A stretch of 64,000 nt of DNA from an uncultured Clostridia bacterium (GTDB lineage Bacteria; Bacillota; Clostridia; UBA1381): assembly GCA_947591315.1 (NCBI GenBank), contig CANQDD010000010.1:27225-91224 (forward strand). Direction: 5' to 3'. The notes below the pieces were generated by a model, which was not told where the DNA came from, did no database searches, and worked only from the letters and a program-made list of their open reading frames with translations. Numbering within the stretch: the first letter of the stretch is position 1; the number at the start of each line of letters is the position of its first letter. Positions 26,133 through 34,790 of this stretch are shown piece after piece. A program made the position numbers and the translations under genes.

Positions 26133-28220
26133 ATGCCTAACAGTAAAGCGAGATTTTACGTTATAAGCGCAATAATGGTTCTGATGTTCTGCGCGATAGT
26201 GTGGAAGCTGTTTGATTTGCAGCTTGTAAAGGGCGACCAGTACGTCACGGTCGCGAACGACCGTCTCACGACGAACATAATCGCGAAAGCTCCGCGCGGA
26301 GAAATTCTGGACAGATACGGTACGCGCCTTGTTTCAAACAAGGTCGGGTACTCCGTTGTGATGCAGAAAACCGATTTGAAGGACGACGAGCTTAACAGCA
26401 TAATAAAAAAGCTCATCGACGTTCTTTACGCGAATAACTGCGAGTATTTTGACAATCTGCCGGTCAGCTTCGCGCCGTACGTGTTCGAGTTTGAGGACGA
26501 GAACGAGGACGGCTCTGTAAACGATGAGCGCGCCGCGTGGTTTTCGTCGAACGCTTCAATGGGAATTAACGATACCATGAGCGCGAGCGACGTTGTGCAA
26601 CTTCTGAAACGCCGCTACAACATAGGCGCGGCGTTCAGCGAGGACGAGCAGCGCAGAATAGCCGGCATACGCTACTGCGCCGAGGTCAGCGGTCTGTCGC
26701 AGACCGTGCTTTTTACGATAGCGGAGGATATACCGGTCGAGGCGGTAATGCAGATAAAGGAACGGCAGGACGAATTTAAGGGCATATCCGTCATAAACGA
26801 CTATATCCGCAATTACGACATGCCCGGACTTGCAACGCACATACTCGGCAGAACGGGTAAAATAAGCGCGAAGGAGTACGAGGATAATAAGGATCTCGGC
26901 TACGGCTACAACGACATAATAGGCAAGCAGGGCATAGAGCTTTGGGGTGAAAAGTACCTGCGCGGCACGGACGGCACAACGGGTACGACAAAGGAAGTAA
27001 ACGGCAAGGATATAACGATACTGAACAACACCGAACCCGTGCCGGGCGATTACATTGTTCTAACGATAGACGCCGACCTGCAGAAGATTGCGGAGGAGTC
27101 GCTCGCGAATAACATTCAGGCGATACGCAGCGCGAGCGGCGTTAAGCCGAAGGACGGCGCGGACTGTAACGCGGGCGCGGTGGTTGTGCTCGATATTAAA
27201 ACGGGCGACACTCTCGCGCTGGCTTCATGCCCGACGTATGACATGTCGCGCTTTGACGAGGACTACGGCTCGCTTGTCGAAGACGAGGCGCGTCCGATGT
27301 TCAACAGAGCCGTGTGCGGTACGTACAGCCCCGGCTCGACGTTTAAGCCGCTTACCGCGATAGCGGGACTTGAAACCGGTAATATCACAACGGGCGAGAT
27401 AATCGTTGACGAGGGTGTTTACAAATACTATGACGATTACCAGCCCGCGTGCTGGATTTGGAACGAGTACAGGCTGACGCACGGCAGACAGAACGTCACG
27501 GCGGCGCTTGAAAATTCCTGCAACTACTTCTTCTACGAGGTCGGCAGACGCTTGAATATAACGGTACTCGGCGAGTATGCGAAGCGGTTCGGTCTTGGCG
27601 AGCATACGGGTATAGAGCTTCCCGAGGAAACCTCCGGTCACATGGCAAGCCCCGAATACAAGAAGCAGGTCGTTACGAACGTCACAAGTCAGGACTGGTA
27701 CGACGGCGACACGCTACAGGCGGCTATCGGTCAGTCGTACAGCCTGTTCACACCGGTGCAGCTCGCGAATTACGCGGCGACGATAGCGTCGGGCGGCACA
27801 AGGCGCAAGGTAAATCTTGTAAAGAGCGTGCGCTCGTCGGTGGACGGCTCGATCGTGAAGGAGTTCAATCCCGAGATAGTGGATCAAATCGACATGAAGC
27901 CGGAGGATATAAACGCCGTAAAGCAGGGTATGAAGAAGGTTGCCGACGAGGGAAGCGCGGCGGAGGTATTCGCGAATTACGGCATACAGGTCGGCGGTAA
28001 AACGGGTACGGCGCAGGTCGGAGACGGCTCGAACAACGCCGTGTTTATCGCCTACGCGCCGTTTGACAACCCCGAAATAGCCGTTGCGGTCGTGCTTGAG
28101 CACGGCGTACGGGGCACGAACGCCGCGCTTGTGGCGAAGGATATTTTTGACGCGTATTTTAATCTGCAGCCGACGAGTGCGCCGACACAGACGCCGCAGC
28201 CGACCGGTTACGAGGAATAA
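26133..28220 (+). CDS. mrdA: Penicillin-binding protein 2 (elongation transpeptidase)
   Basis: This 695-residue class B transpeptidase crosslinks lateral peptidoglycan. It has one N-terminal membrane anchor (about residues 6-26), a pedestal domain starting APRGEILDRYGTRLVSN, and the catalytic domain: S402-xx-K405 in SPGSTFKP, SCN in ENSCNYFFYE, and KTG in GGKTGTAQ. The C-terminus is a Pro/Thr/Gln-rich tail (PTSAPTQTPQPTGYEE). The partner RodA glycosyltransferase is not in this window. The ribosome site AGGAGA is 14 bases from the ATG, longer than usual. Confidence 0.95.
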   Translation: MPNSKARFYVISAIMVLMFCAIVWKLFDLQLVKGDQYVTVANDRLTTNIIAKAPRGEILDRYGTRLVSNKVGYSVVMQKTDLKDDELNSIIKKLIDVLYANNCEYFDNLPVSFAPYVFEFEDENEDGSVNDERAAWFSSNASMGINDTMSASDVVQLLKRRYNIGAAFSEDEQRRIAGIRYCAEVSGLSQTVLFTIAEDIPVEAVMQIKERQDEFKGISVINDYIRNYDMPGLATHILGRTGKISAKEYEDNKDLGYGYNDIIGKQGIELWGEKYLRGTDGTTGTTKEVNGKDITILNNTEPVPGDYIVLTIDADLQKIAEESLANNIQAIRSASGVKPKDGADCNAGAVVVLDIKTGDTLALASCPTYDMSRFDEDYGSLVEDEARPMFNRAVCGTYSPGSTFKPLTAIAGLETGNITTGEIIVDEGVYKYYDDYQPACWIWNEYRLTHGRQNVTAALENSCNYFFYEVGRRLNITVLGEYAKRFGLGEHTGIELPEETSGHMASPEYKKQVVTNVTSQDWYDGDTLQAAIGQSYSLFTPVQLANYAATIASGGTRRKVNLVKSVRSSVDGSIVKEFNPEIVDQIDMKPEDINAVKQGMKKVADEGSAAEVFANYGIQVGGKTGTAQVGDGSNNAVFIAYAPFDNPEIAVAVVLEHGVRGTNAALVAKDIFDAYFNLQPTSAPTQTPQPTGYEE

Positions 28221-28238
28221 ACGAAGGAGGGCACAGTC

Positions 28239-28955
28239 ATGGAAAAAGAGATTATAAAGCTGAAGGGAGCGGGCGACGGCGTGAGAATTTACCTCGACGC
28301 GACAAGCCCCATTTCCGATATAACAAGCTCTCTTTATGACAGGCTGCGCCAATTCCGCAAGTTTTTCGGCGACGGTCACTGCAACATATATTTTGCCGGA
28401 CGCGAGCTTACGGACAGCGATAAAATGCGTCTCGAAGCCATAGTTAAGGCTATGCTGCCCGAAAGCACGGTAAATTACGGCGAACGGCGCAAAACGGAGG
28501 ACGACTTTGCGGAAAAGACGCTTGAGCTTCCGAAGGATTTAAAGAGCGAGGAAGCCGCGCCGAGCGACGACACGCCTTTCCGTAAAATACGTGATGTTGT
28601 CACGACCAACTTCAAGTCGAGCCGCGCCAGATTTTACGAGGGTGTTGTGCGCGGCGGCAGAAAGGTTGAGTCCGACGGGCATCTTGTGCTTGTCGGCGAC
28701 GTGGAGGAGGACGGCAAGGTCGCGGCTGTCGGCAACGTGATCGTGCTCGGCAGACTGCTCGGACAAGTCGAGGCGGGCTGTATGGGCAGCAAGGGTGCGT
28801 ACGTTATCGCGCTCGACATGGCGCCGTCCGACATACGCATATCCGGCACGCACAGCTACTACGATAAAAACGACTTCCGCGGCGGTATGAAAAAGGCGTA
28901 TCTGCGTGACGACAGGATAGTTACGGAGAATTTTACTGTCGGTACTGCCGAATAA
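28239..28955 (+). CDS. minC: Septum-site inhibitor MinC
   Basis: This 238-residue protein has an N-terminal domain of about 90 residues and the C-terminal right-handed beta-helix: GGRKVESDGHLVLVGDVEEDGKVAAVGNVIVLGRLLGQVEAG is the hallmark region, near residues 140-180. MinC blocks FtsZ polymerisation at the poles with MinD. GAAGGAGGG precedes the ATG. It follows PBP2 by 18 bp. Confidence 0.92.
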   Translation: MEKEIIKLKGAGDGVRIYLDATSPISDITSSLYDRLRQFRKFFGDGHCNIYFAGRELTDSDKMRLEAIVKAMLPESTVNYGERRKTEDDFAEKTLELPKDLKSEEAAPSDDTPFRKIRDVVTTNFKSSRARFYEGVVRGGRKVESDGHLVLVGDVEEDGKVAAVGNVIVLGRLLGQVEAGCMGSKGAYVIALDMAPSDIRISGTHSYYDKNDFRGGMKKAYLRDDRIVTENFTVGTAE

Positions 28956-29022
28956 CATACTCAACTTATACAATTTTTGTATAGATAATTGAAAAATATT
29001 TGTATAATTTTTCATAAAAATA

Positions 29023-29051
29023 TGGACAAACACAAGAAACCGTGGTATAAT
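29023..29051 (+). promoter_or_regulatory. Separate promoter of minD
   Basis: TGGACA (29023-29028) and TATAAT (29046-29051), 17-bp spacer. Transcription would begin near 29058, which argues against the ATG at 29060 as the minD start. Confidence 0.7.
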
Positions 29052-29089
29052 CTGTATATATGCCGCAGTTGAAAGGAATAAGACAGGCT

Positions 29090-29881
29090 ATGGGAAAAAT
29101 CATCATAACGGCGTCCGGCAAGGGCGGTACGGGTAAAACGACCACGACCGCGAACCTCGGCGCGGCGCTCGCTTTAAGAGGACATCTTACTGCGGTGGTG
29201 GATATGGATATGGGACTTCGCAATCTGGACATTGTTCTCGGTCTGGAGAGCGACATTGTATACGACATTTCGGACGTTATCGACGGCGGCTGCAGCCTCG
29301 ACGACGCGGTTATAAAGGACAGGGAATTTGAAAATCTCTATTTCATTCCCGCTCCGCAGACGCGCGGAATATCTTTTTTGAGCGACGAGGCGGTAAAAAA
29401 CGTCTGGGAGCAGATAAGGGCGCGTTTTGAATACTGCATAGTGGACGTGCCGGCGGGTATTGACGGCGGATTTCTGTACGCCGCGCCGGCGGCTGACGCG
29501 GCGCTTATCGTGACGATGCCGGAGCTTACGGCTCTGCGCGACGCGGACAGAACGGTTTCCGTGCTTGAGGACATGGGCGTTGCGGACATAAAGGTCATAA
29601 TAAACCGCATACGTCCCGACATGATAGATCGCGGCATTATGATAAATGTGGACGACTGCGTGGACAGACTGCAGGTACCCGTGGCGGGACTTGTGCCCGA
29701 CGACGAGGAGCTTGTAATTTCGGCGCTCGGCGGAAAGCTCGCTGTTACGAATACATATTCGCGCGCTGGTACGGCGTTTAAAAATATTGCCGCGCGCATA
29801 GACGGCGAGAATGTGCCGGTTATGGATTTTGACGAGAAGAGAGGATTTTTCAAACGGTTGTTTCAAAGGAGAAGGCAGTAA
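29090..29881 (+). CDS. minD: Septum-site ATPase MinD
   Basis: This 263-residue ParA/MinD ATPase carries the deviant Walker motif GKGGTGKTTTTANLG near the N-terminus and VVDMDMGLRNLD as the next switch. The C-terminus GFFKRLFQRRR is the amphipathic membrane-targeting helix. I chose ATG 29090 because it gives the family start MGKIIITASGKGG and because the promoter places the transcript start at about 29058. It recruits MinC. No minE follows; mgsA does. Confidence 0.94.
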   Translation: MGKIIITASGKGGTGKTTTTANLGAALALRGHLTAVVDMDMGLRNLDIVLGLESDIVYDISDVIDGGCSLDDAVIKDREFENLYFIPAPQTRGISFLSDEAVKNVWEQIRARFEYCIVDVPAGIDGGFLYAAPAADAALIVTMPELTALRDADRTVSVLEDMGVADIKVIINRIRPDMIDRGIMINVDDCVDRLQVPVAGLVPDDEELVISALGGKLAVTNTYSRAGTAFKNIAARIDGENVPVMDFDEKRGFFKRLFQRRRQ

Positions 29882-29911
29882 GACACAGACGGTGAAAGGA
29901 CGGTAAATCTC

Positions 29912-30316
29912 ATGAACATTGCACTCATTGCACACGACAAGAAGAAAGAGCTTATGATACAGTTCTGTATAGCATATTCGGGTATTCTGTCGCGCCACTC
30001 GCTTTTTGCGACGGGCACGACGGGCAAGCTCGTAAGCGAGAGTACCGGACTTAACATATACCGCTTTCTTCCCGGACCGCAGGGCGGCGACCAGCAGATA
30101 GGCGCGAGAATAGCGTACAACGAAATTGACCTTGTACTGTTTTTCCGCGATCCGCTGAACGCGGAGGGCTACGAACCCGACGTGTTCTCGCTTTTGAGGC
30201 TCTGCGACATGCACAACATACCTATCGCGACAAACAGCGCGACCGCCGAGGTTCTTATACACGGACTTGAACGCGGCGACCTCGATTGGCGTGATATAGT
30301 AAATCCGAAAAAATAA
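29912..30316 (+). CDS. mgsA: Methylglyoxal synthase
   Basis: This 134-residue enzyme converts dihydroxyacetone phosphate to methylglyoxal, a bypass of lower glycolysis under phosphate limitation. [28 protein letters not shown] and [14 protein letters not shown] with the catalytic aspartate are all present. It follows minD by 30 bp and is closed by a terminator. The link to cell division is probably only positional. Confidence 0.95.
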   Translation: MNIALIAHDKKKELMIQFCIAYSGILSRHSLFATGTTGKLVSESTGLNIYRFLPGPQGGDQQIGARIAYNEIDLVLFFRDPLNAEGYEPDVFSLLRLCDMHNIPIATNSATAEVLIHGLERGDLDWRDIVNPKK

Positions 30317-30319
30317 ACG

Positions 30320-30348
30320 AAAACGCTCCCAAAGGAGCGTTTTTTTGT
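30320..30348 (+). terminator. Terminator after mgsA
   Basis: AAACGCTCC and GGAGCGTTT stem with a short loop and a T run. Confidence 0.85.
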
Positions 30349-30374
30349 ATGGGAGCGGATATTATTCGCCTGTA

Positions 30375-30501
30375 AGACCCCCTCTCCGAGGGGGTCAAAA
30401 GCCGTAGGCTTTTGGGGGGGTGTTGAGGTGCGATGCGAATTTATAGCACCCCCCTAAACTTGCAAGCAAGTTTAGACCCCCTCATAGAGGGGGTCATACG
30501 T
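30375..30501. repeat. Multi-hairpin palindromic element
   Basis: It is built from nested palindromes: GACCCCCTC...GAGGGGGTC at both ends, AAAAGCC...GGCTTTT, and AAACTTGCAAGCAAGTTT. The halves (GGGGGGGTG and CACCCCCC) also pair with each other. It occupies most of the gap between mgsA and the next gene. Confidence 0.65.
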
Positions 30502-30525
30502 AGGGGATGGCGCTATTGACATCCC
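30500..30525 (+). repeat. REP-like hairpin with GTAG guide
   Basis: GTAG is followed by GGGATG, a ten-base loop and CATCCC. A further GTAG at 30533 is followed by a GCGGA/TCCGC hairpin. Confidence 0.5.
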
Positions 30526-30575
30526 TCATACCGTAGGAGAGCGGATATTATTTGTCCGCCCATGCTTCTTATCTG

Positions 30576-31334
30576 TTATTGATGCGTATTGACATACTCT
30601 AATATACTATGTCCATTCTCTGAGGCTAAACAAACCCAAACATCATCATCCCATATAAAGTTTTTATCCTCTGAAATTTCACCAAATACTGTACCACGAG
30701 TTTTAGGACGTGTTTTTATAGCTATAACAGACCATTCGCCATCCCAATGCCCCTCACCGGTCAGAGGATTTACATCATAAAATGATGCAGCAGTCCAAGT
30801 ACCTGTTGAGTCATTACCATATTTGTCTGTATTTAATCTATTATTTGGTTTCAAAGGAAATGTAGTCATCTGGTCTCCCTGCCCCAAATCATCCATTATA
30901 CCTACGTCCGGCGCAACGCCTTGTCCGTAACCCAGCACGCCCGTTACTTCATCTTTCTTTAACACTATTTGTGTGCCGTCCGCCTTAACGAAAGTGTCAC
31001 CTTCTCTTGCAAGGCGGTTGTCGCGCGGCTGACCCTCGTAAATTGTAATAGCTTCGTCGGTATTTGTCGGCTCCGACGGTTCCGACGGTTCGGCTTGTGT
31101 GCTTATGGTGATTGTATTATTCGTAAAACCTACCGTAAAACCGCCCACCGCGTCGGCGATGTCGCGGAGCTTAAAATAGGTGCTGTCGTTGATGTTGTAG
31201 CCTTCGATTGACTTTTCAATGCCGTCAACCCGGATAGGAAACGGGTTTGCCGTTACCGCATACTCGACCGCAAACCCTGTCAGTGCGGAGCAGACAATGC
31301 CGCCTATGATAAAGCCCAAAGTAAATCTCTTCAT
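30576..31334 (-). CDS. Secreted protein with copper-amine-oxidase-N-like stalk domain
   Basis: This 252-residue protein starts with a signal peptide (MKRFTLGFIIGGIVCSALTG...). Residues about 33-80 (FPIRVDGIEKSIEGYNINDS, then YFKLRDIADAV) match the Cu_amine_oxidN1-type repeat found in many secreted clostridial proteins. The rest (about residues 105-252) is not recognised; it begins with a Ser-Glu-Pro linker and contains several Trp and Asp residues. The ATG at 31334 follows AAAGGGGGA. It is a single-gene unit with its own promoter. It probably sits at the cell surface; no function can be assigned. Confidence 0.7.
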   Translation of the reverse strand: MKRFTLGFIIGGIVCSALTGFAVEYAVTANPFPIRVDGIEKSIEGYNINDSTYFKLRDIADAVGGFTVGFTNNTITISTQAEPSEPSEPTNTDEAITIYEGQPRDNRLAREGDTFVKADGTQIVLKKDEVTGVLGYGQGVAPDVGIMDDLGQGDQMTTFPLKPNNRLNTDKYGNDSTGTWTAASFYDVNPLTGEGHWDGEWSVIAIKTRPKTRGTVFGEISEDKNFIWDDDVWVCLASENGHSILEYVNTHQ

Positions 31335-31355
31335 AAAAAATCCCCCTTTCGATGT

Positions 31356-31384
31356 ATTATATATCATTCGGAGGGGAAAATCAA
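31356..31384 (-). promoter_or_regulatory. Promoter of the secreted protein gene
   Basis: On the minus strand TTGATT (31384-31379) and TATAAT (31361-31356) with a 17-bp spacer. Confidence 0.65.
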
Positions 31385-31435
31385 GGAGAACAATGAGGCG
31401 TCCAAACTTTATTCTCTCAATAATTCACATAACTG

Positions 31436-31464
31436 TTGAAAAATAGCAAAGGATATAGTATAAT
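31436..31464 (+). promoter_or_regulatory. Promoter of the DUF362 gene
   Basis: TTGAAA (31436-31441) and TATAAT (31459-31464), 17-bp spacer; GAGGTG ribosome site follows at 31489. Confidence 0.7.
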
Positions 31465-31501
31465 ATATACGTAAAACTATTGTCCTGCGAGGTGCAAGTA
31501 C

Positions 31502-32641
31502 ATGACCGATACCGTTTCAACAGTAAAATGCGGACGCTACGCCGATGCGCCGCGCGCCGTGAGAGAAGCGGTCGGGCTTATCGGCGGTATCGGCAGATTT
31601 GTGAAAAAGGGCGACAGGGTGCTTATCAAGCCTAACTTCGTGTCGCGGAAAAATCCCGACGAGGCGGTAACGACGCACCCCGATATTCTCCGCGCGGTAA
31701 TAGAACTCGCCGAGGAAGCGGGCGGTAAGGTGACCGTTGCCGAAAGTCCCGGCGGGCCGTATAACGCCGCTATATTAAAAAGTGTGTACTCCGCGTGCGG
31801 CGCTGACAAAGCCGTGGAGGGTACCGGCGCGGCACTGAATTACGACACGTCGTTTACCGAGGTGCATTTTCCCGAGGGCAGGACGGTAAAACAAATACCG
31901 ATTATAAACCCCGCGCTTGAAGCTGACGTGATAATCTCGCTCCCGAAGCTCAAAACGCACGCCATGACGAGCTACACCGGCGCGGTTAAAAATCTGTTCG
32001 GCGTAATACCCGGCACGCACAAGGCGGAGCTGCATTTCAGGCTCGACGACCGCCGCGCGTTCTGCTCCATGCTTGTTGACTTGTGCGAGTGCGTCAAGCC
32101 GACGCTAAGCATTATGGACGCGGTGTGGGGAATGGAGGGCAACGGGCCCACAGCGGGACAAAGCCGTCACGTAGGACTTGTACTGGCGTCCGCGAACGCG
32201 TACGCGCTCGATAAGATTGCATGCTCTCTTATAGGCTACGCGTCCGACGAGGTCGACACGGTGAGGGAGTCGATCGAGCGCGGACTTACAGGCGAAGTTA
32301 AAACGGTCGGCGAACCGATTGAGCCGCTTATTATGCGCGATTTCGTTAAGCCGGAGAGCCACTTTAACCTTTTAAGGCTGCTGTCGCTGCCGCCGGCGGT
32401 GAACGCGTGGGCAAAAAACGCTTTGGCGTCACGCCCGAAAATTGATTACAAAACGTGCGTAAAATGCGGCGCGTGCGCAAACTGCTGTCCGCCGAAGGCA
32501 ATAAGCATGGCGGGCGGCAAGCCGGTCATAGATAAAAAGAAGTGCATAAAATGCTTCTGCTGTCAGGAGCTTTGCCCGCAGAGGGCGGTTGGGATAAAAC
32601 GTCCGCTGCTCAACAGATTTATGCTGAAATTTCTAAAGTAA
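31502..32641 (+). CDS. DUF362 protein with two 4Fe-4S clusters
   Basis: This 379-residue protein has a DUF362 domain (VLIKPNFVSRKNPDEAVTTHP and LPKLKTHAMTSYTGAVKNLFG) and a C-terminal ferredoxin domain with two CxxCxxC sets: CVKCGACANCCP and CIKCFCCQELCP, near residues 320-360. Proteins of this kind are common in anaerobes and are thought to take part in electron transfer, but no reaction is established for this one. It has its own promoter and is followed 13 bp later by trmL. Confidence 0.85.
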   Translation: MTDTVSTVKCGRYADAPRAVREAVGLIGGIGRFVKKGDRVLIKPNFVSRKNPDEAVTTHPDILRAVIELAEEAGGKVTVAESPGGPYNAAILKSVYSACGADKAVEGTGAALNYDTSFTEVHFPEGRTVKQIPIINPALEADVIISLPKLKTHAMTSYTGAVKNLFGVIPGTHKAELHFRLDDRRAFCSMLVDLCECVKPTLSIMDAVWGMEGNGPTAGQSRHVGLVLASANAYALDKIACSLIGYASDEVDTVRESIERGLTGEVKTVGEPIEPLIMRDFVKPESHFNLLRLLSLPPAVNAWAKNALASRPKIDYKTCVKCGACANCCPPKAISMAGGKPVIDKKKCIKCFCCQELCPQRAVGIKRPLLNRFMLKFLK

Positions 32642-32653
32642 GGATGGTATCGT

Positions 32654-33145
32654 TTGTTTAATATAGTATTGGTAGAGCCGCGTATTCCGCAGAATACCGG
32701 CAACATAGCGCGCACCTGCGCGGCGACGGGGTGCGGTCTGCACATAGTCCGCCCGACGGCGTTTCAGATCACGGATAAAAACCTTAAGCGCGCGGGGCTC
32801 GATTACTGGCATTTACTGAATGTCAAGTATTATGATAATTTGGCTGATTTTTTTGAAAAAACCGAGGGTGCGCGTTATTTCTACGCGACCACAAAAGCGC
32901 CGCACACCTACGTTGACGTGGAGTACAGGGACAACGACTACTTAATGTTCGGGCGCGAGGATGCGGGGCTTCCCGAGGAGCTTCTGCACGAGCATGAGGA
33001 ACGCTGCATAAGGATCCCGATGATACCCGACGCGCGCAGTCTGAATTTATCAAATTCAGTGGCGGTAATAGTATACGAGGCGTTAAGGCAGCAAGGATTT
33101 GATAATTTGAAGAAACTGGGACAACTGACGAAATTTACGTGGTAG
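32654..33145 (+). CDS. trmL: tRNA (cytidine/uridine-34 2'-O)-methyltransferase
   Basis: This 163-residue SPOUT methyltransferase modifies the wobble base of tRNA-Leu. PQNTGNIARTCAA near residue 13, MFGREDAGLP and IPMIPDARSLNLSNSVAVIVYE are the three family motifs that form the trefoil knot. The start codon is TTG at 32654, with AAGGATGG upstream; no ATG is available at the right place. It is followed by a repeat-filled gap. Confidence 0.9.
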   Translation: MFNIVLVEPRIPQNTGNIARTCAATGCGLHIVRPTAFQITDKNLKRAGLDYWHLLNVKYYDNLADFFEKTEGARYFYATTKAPHTYVDVEYRDNDYLMFGREDAGLPEELLHEHEERCIRIPMIPDARSLNLSNSVAVIVYEALRQQGFDNLKKLGQLTKFTW

Positions 33146-33447
33146 TTCTGACGGGCGACCGCAAGGGTCGCCCCTACGAAAGGCTCCCCTTGAGGGGAGC
33201 TGTCGCCGAAGGCGACTGAGAGGTGGGTTTTTAAAATACGTATTGCCACCTCTCCGTCATTGCTTCGCAATGCCACCTCTCCTCAAGGAGAGGCTCACGA
33301 GCGCAACACCGTAGGGGCGAACCGTGTTCGCCCGGGTTGCATGGGCGAGCAGTACGCGCAGCGTACGACCAGCCCGCATAACGCAACACCGTAGGGGCGA
33401 CCCTCGCGGTCGCCCGATGTAGATACATAAAGGAAGGAGATTATTTA
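33146..33447. repeat. Repeat-filled intergenic region: palindromic element plus three REP hairpins
   Basis: REP hairpins with GTAG guides are at 33153-33177 (inverted), 33311-33333 and 33391-33415; stems are GGGCGACC/GGTCGCCC or GGGCGAAC/GTTCGCCC. A palindromic element (33182-33294) begins GGCTCCCCTTGAGGGGAGC and ends CCTCTCCTCAAGGAGAGGC. No gene is seen. The ribosome site of degV (AAGGAAGGAG) is at the right end. Confidence 0.7.
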
Positions 33448-34341
33448 ATGAGCGATATAAAAATCATAGTAGACACCGGTTCGGACATACCCGACGAGGC
33501 GCTTGAAAAATATAATATCGGCATTATACCGTTCATAACGCTGTTCGGCGAAAAGCAATACGTTCAGCGGCGCGACATAACAAACGAGCAGTTTCTCGAT
33601 ATGCAGGAGCAGTTCGACGGAGTGCCGAGAAGCTCGCAGACTCCGTACGCGGATATGTACGATTATCTGAAAAAAGCGACCGACGAGCATGAGAGCGTAA
33701 TATATTTCACACTGTCGAGCGCGGCGAGCGGACAGTATAACACGGCTTGTCTTGTGAGAGAGGAAATACTTGAGGAAAACCCGAAAGCCGATTTACATAT
33801 TTTCGATTCCTACAAATTTTCGCTCTACATAGCACAGACGGCGGTGCACGCGGCTCAAATGGCGGCGGAGGGAAAAAGCGTTGATGAAATTATAAAGGAC
33901 TGCGAGCAGTATATAGTTTCATGGCGATGCTATCTTCTTGTTGACACGCTCGAATATCTGCAAAAGGGCGGCAGACTGTCAAAAACGGCGGCGTTTGTCG
34001 GCACGCTTCTCGACATCAAGCCGATACTCACGATAGAAAACGGACTTGTGGAAAGCCTTGATAAGCTTCGCGGCAGGAAAAAGGTTATACATAAGCTTGT
34101 CGAGAAAATAAAAGAAGACGAGGACGTTGATTTTGAAAATCCCGAATTTCTGATAGTGGAGTCGGACAAAAATAAGTACGATGAGGCTATGGAAGTCCTT
34201 AAAGAGGAGTTCGGCGAGGACGTAAAAATAACGATGCACGGCGAATTCAGCCCGCTTATCGCGACACACGTCGGTCGCGGCGCATTGGCGATTATTCCGC
34301 GGATAAAGAGCGGGTTTAAGTATAAAAAAAGAATGGAGTGA
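33448..34341 (+). CDS. DegV-family fatty-acid-binding protein
   Basis: This 297-residue protein belongs to the DegV/FakB family, which presents fatty acids to a kinase (FakA) for phosphorylation. IIVDTGSDIPDEAL at the start, SSQTPYADMYDYL with the fatty-acid-binding Ser/Thr, FTLSSAASGQYNTA and TLEYLQKGGRLSKTAAFVG are diagnostic. Length is normal. FakA is not encoded nearby. The hicB gene begins five bases after its stop, so the toxin-antitoxin pair may be read through from here. Confidence 0.9.
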   Translation: MSDIKIIVDTGSDIPDEALEKYNIGIIPFITLFGEKQYVQRRDITNEQFLDMQEQFDGVPRSSQTPYADMYDYLKKATDEHESVIYFTLSSAASGQYNTACLVREEILEENPKADLHIFDSYKFSLYIAQTAVHAAQMAAEGKSVDEIIKDCEQYIVSWRCYLLVDTLEYLQKGGRLSKTAAFVGTLLDIKPILTIENGLVESLDKLRGRKKVIHKLVEKIKEDEDVDFENPEFLIVESDKNKYDEAMEVLKEEFGEDVKITMHGEFSPLIATHVGRGALAIIPRIKSGFKYKKRME

Positions 34342-34346
34342 CACCT

Positions 34347-34553
34347 ATGTCAATAAAATCAACCGTAATTATACAAAAGGAAGAAAACTGGTATGTGGCG
34401 ACGGCGATAGAATCGGGCGTTGCGTCGCAGGGAAAAACCATAGATGAAGCGCTTGCAAATCTTTCGGAGGCGTTGGAGTTGTATTACGAGGATAACATTC
34501 CCGAACAACCGTTAAACTCTGTGTTTGTCACTACTTTGGAGGTGGCTGTCTGA
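34347..34553 (+). CDS. hicB: HicB-family antitoxin
   Basis: This 68-residue protein has the partial RNase H fold of HicB: ENWYVATAIESGVASQGKTIDEALANLSEALELYYED. There is no C-terminal DNA-binding domain, so it is the short form. I chose ATG 34347 with GGAG eight bases upstream; a GTG at 34338 overlaps the degV stop. It neutralises HicA, encoded immediately downstream with a TGATG overlap. The antitoxin-first order is the reverse of the classical hicAB. Confidence 0.85.
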   Translation: MSIKSTVIIQKEENWYVATAIESGVASQGKTIDEALANLSEALELYYEDNIPEQPLNSVFVTTLEVAV

Positions 34554-34771
34554 TGGGGTCGAAATATCCTGTCTTGCCGCCGTCGAGAATAATAAAGGTT
34601 CTTGAAAGATGCGGATTTTCATATGTAAGCCAAAAGGGCAGTCATATGAAGTATTCCGACGGCAAATACACAGTTATTATACCTAATCATTCCGAGGTGG
34701 CCAAGGGAACATTAAAAAGTATTCTTGCTATGGCGCATATTGATTTGGATGATTTTCTTGAGATGTTATAA
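34553..34771 (+). CDS. hicA: HicA-family mRNA-targeting toxin
   Basis: This 72-residue protein has a double-stranded-RNA-binding-like fold. It shows VLERCGFSYVSQKGSHMKY, with the catalytic histidine H31 in the GSH motif, then VIIPNHSEVAKGTLKSIL. HicA toxins cut mRNA and tmRNA. Start and stop overlap with hicB, and A+T content is higher than in neighbours, in keeping with mobile cassette origin. The apgM gene begins 19 bp later. Confidence 0.88.
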   Translation: MGSKYPVLPPSRIIKVLERCGFSYVSQKGSHMKYSDGKYTVIIPNHSEVAKGTLKSILAMAHIDLDDFLEML

Positions 34772-34790
34772 AGTGAAAGGGGAAAACAAC

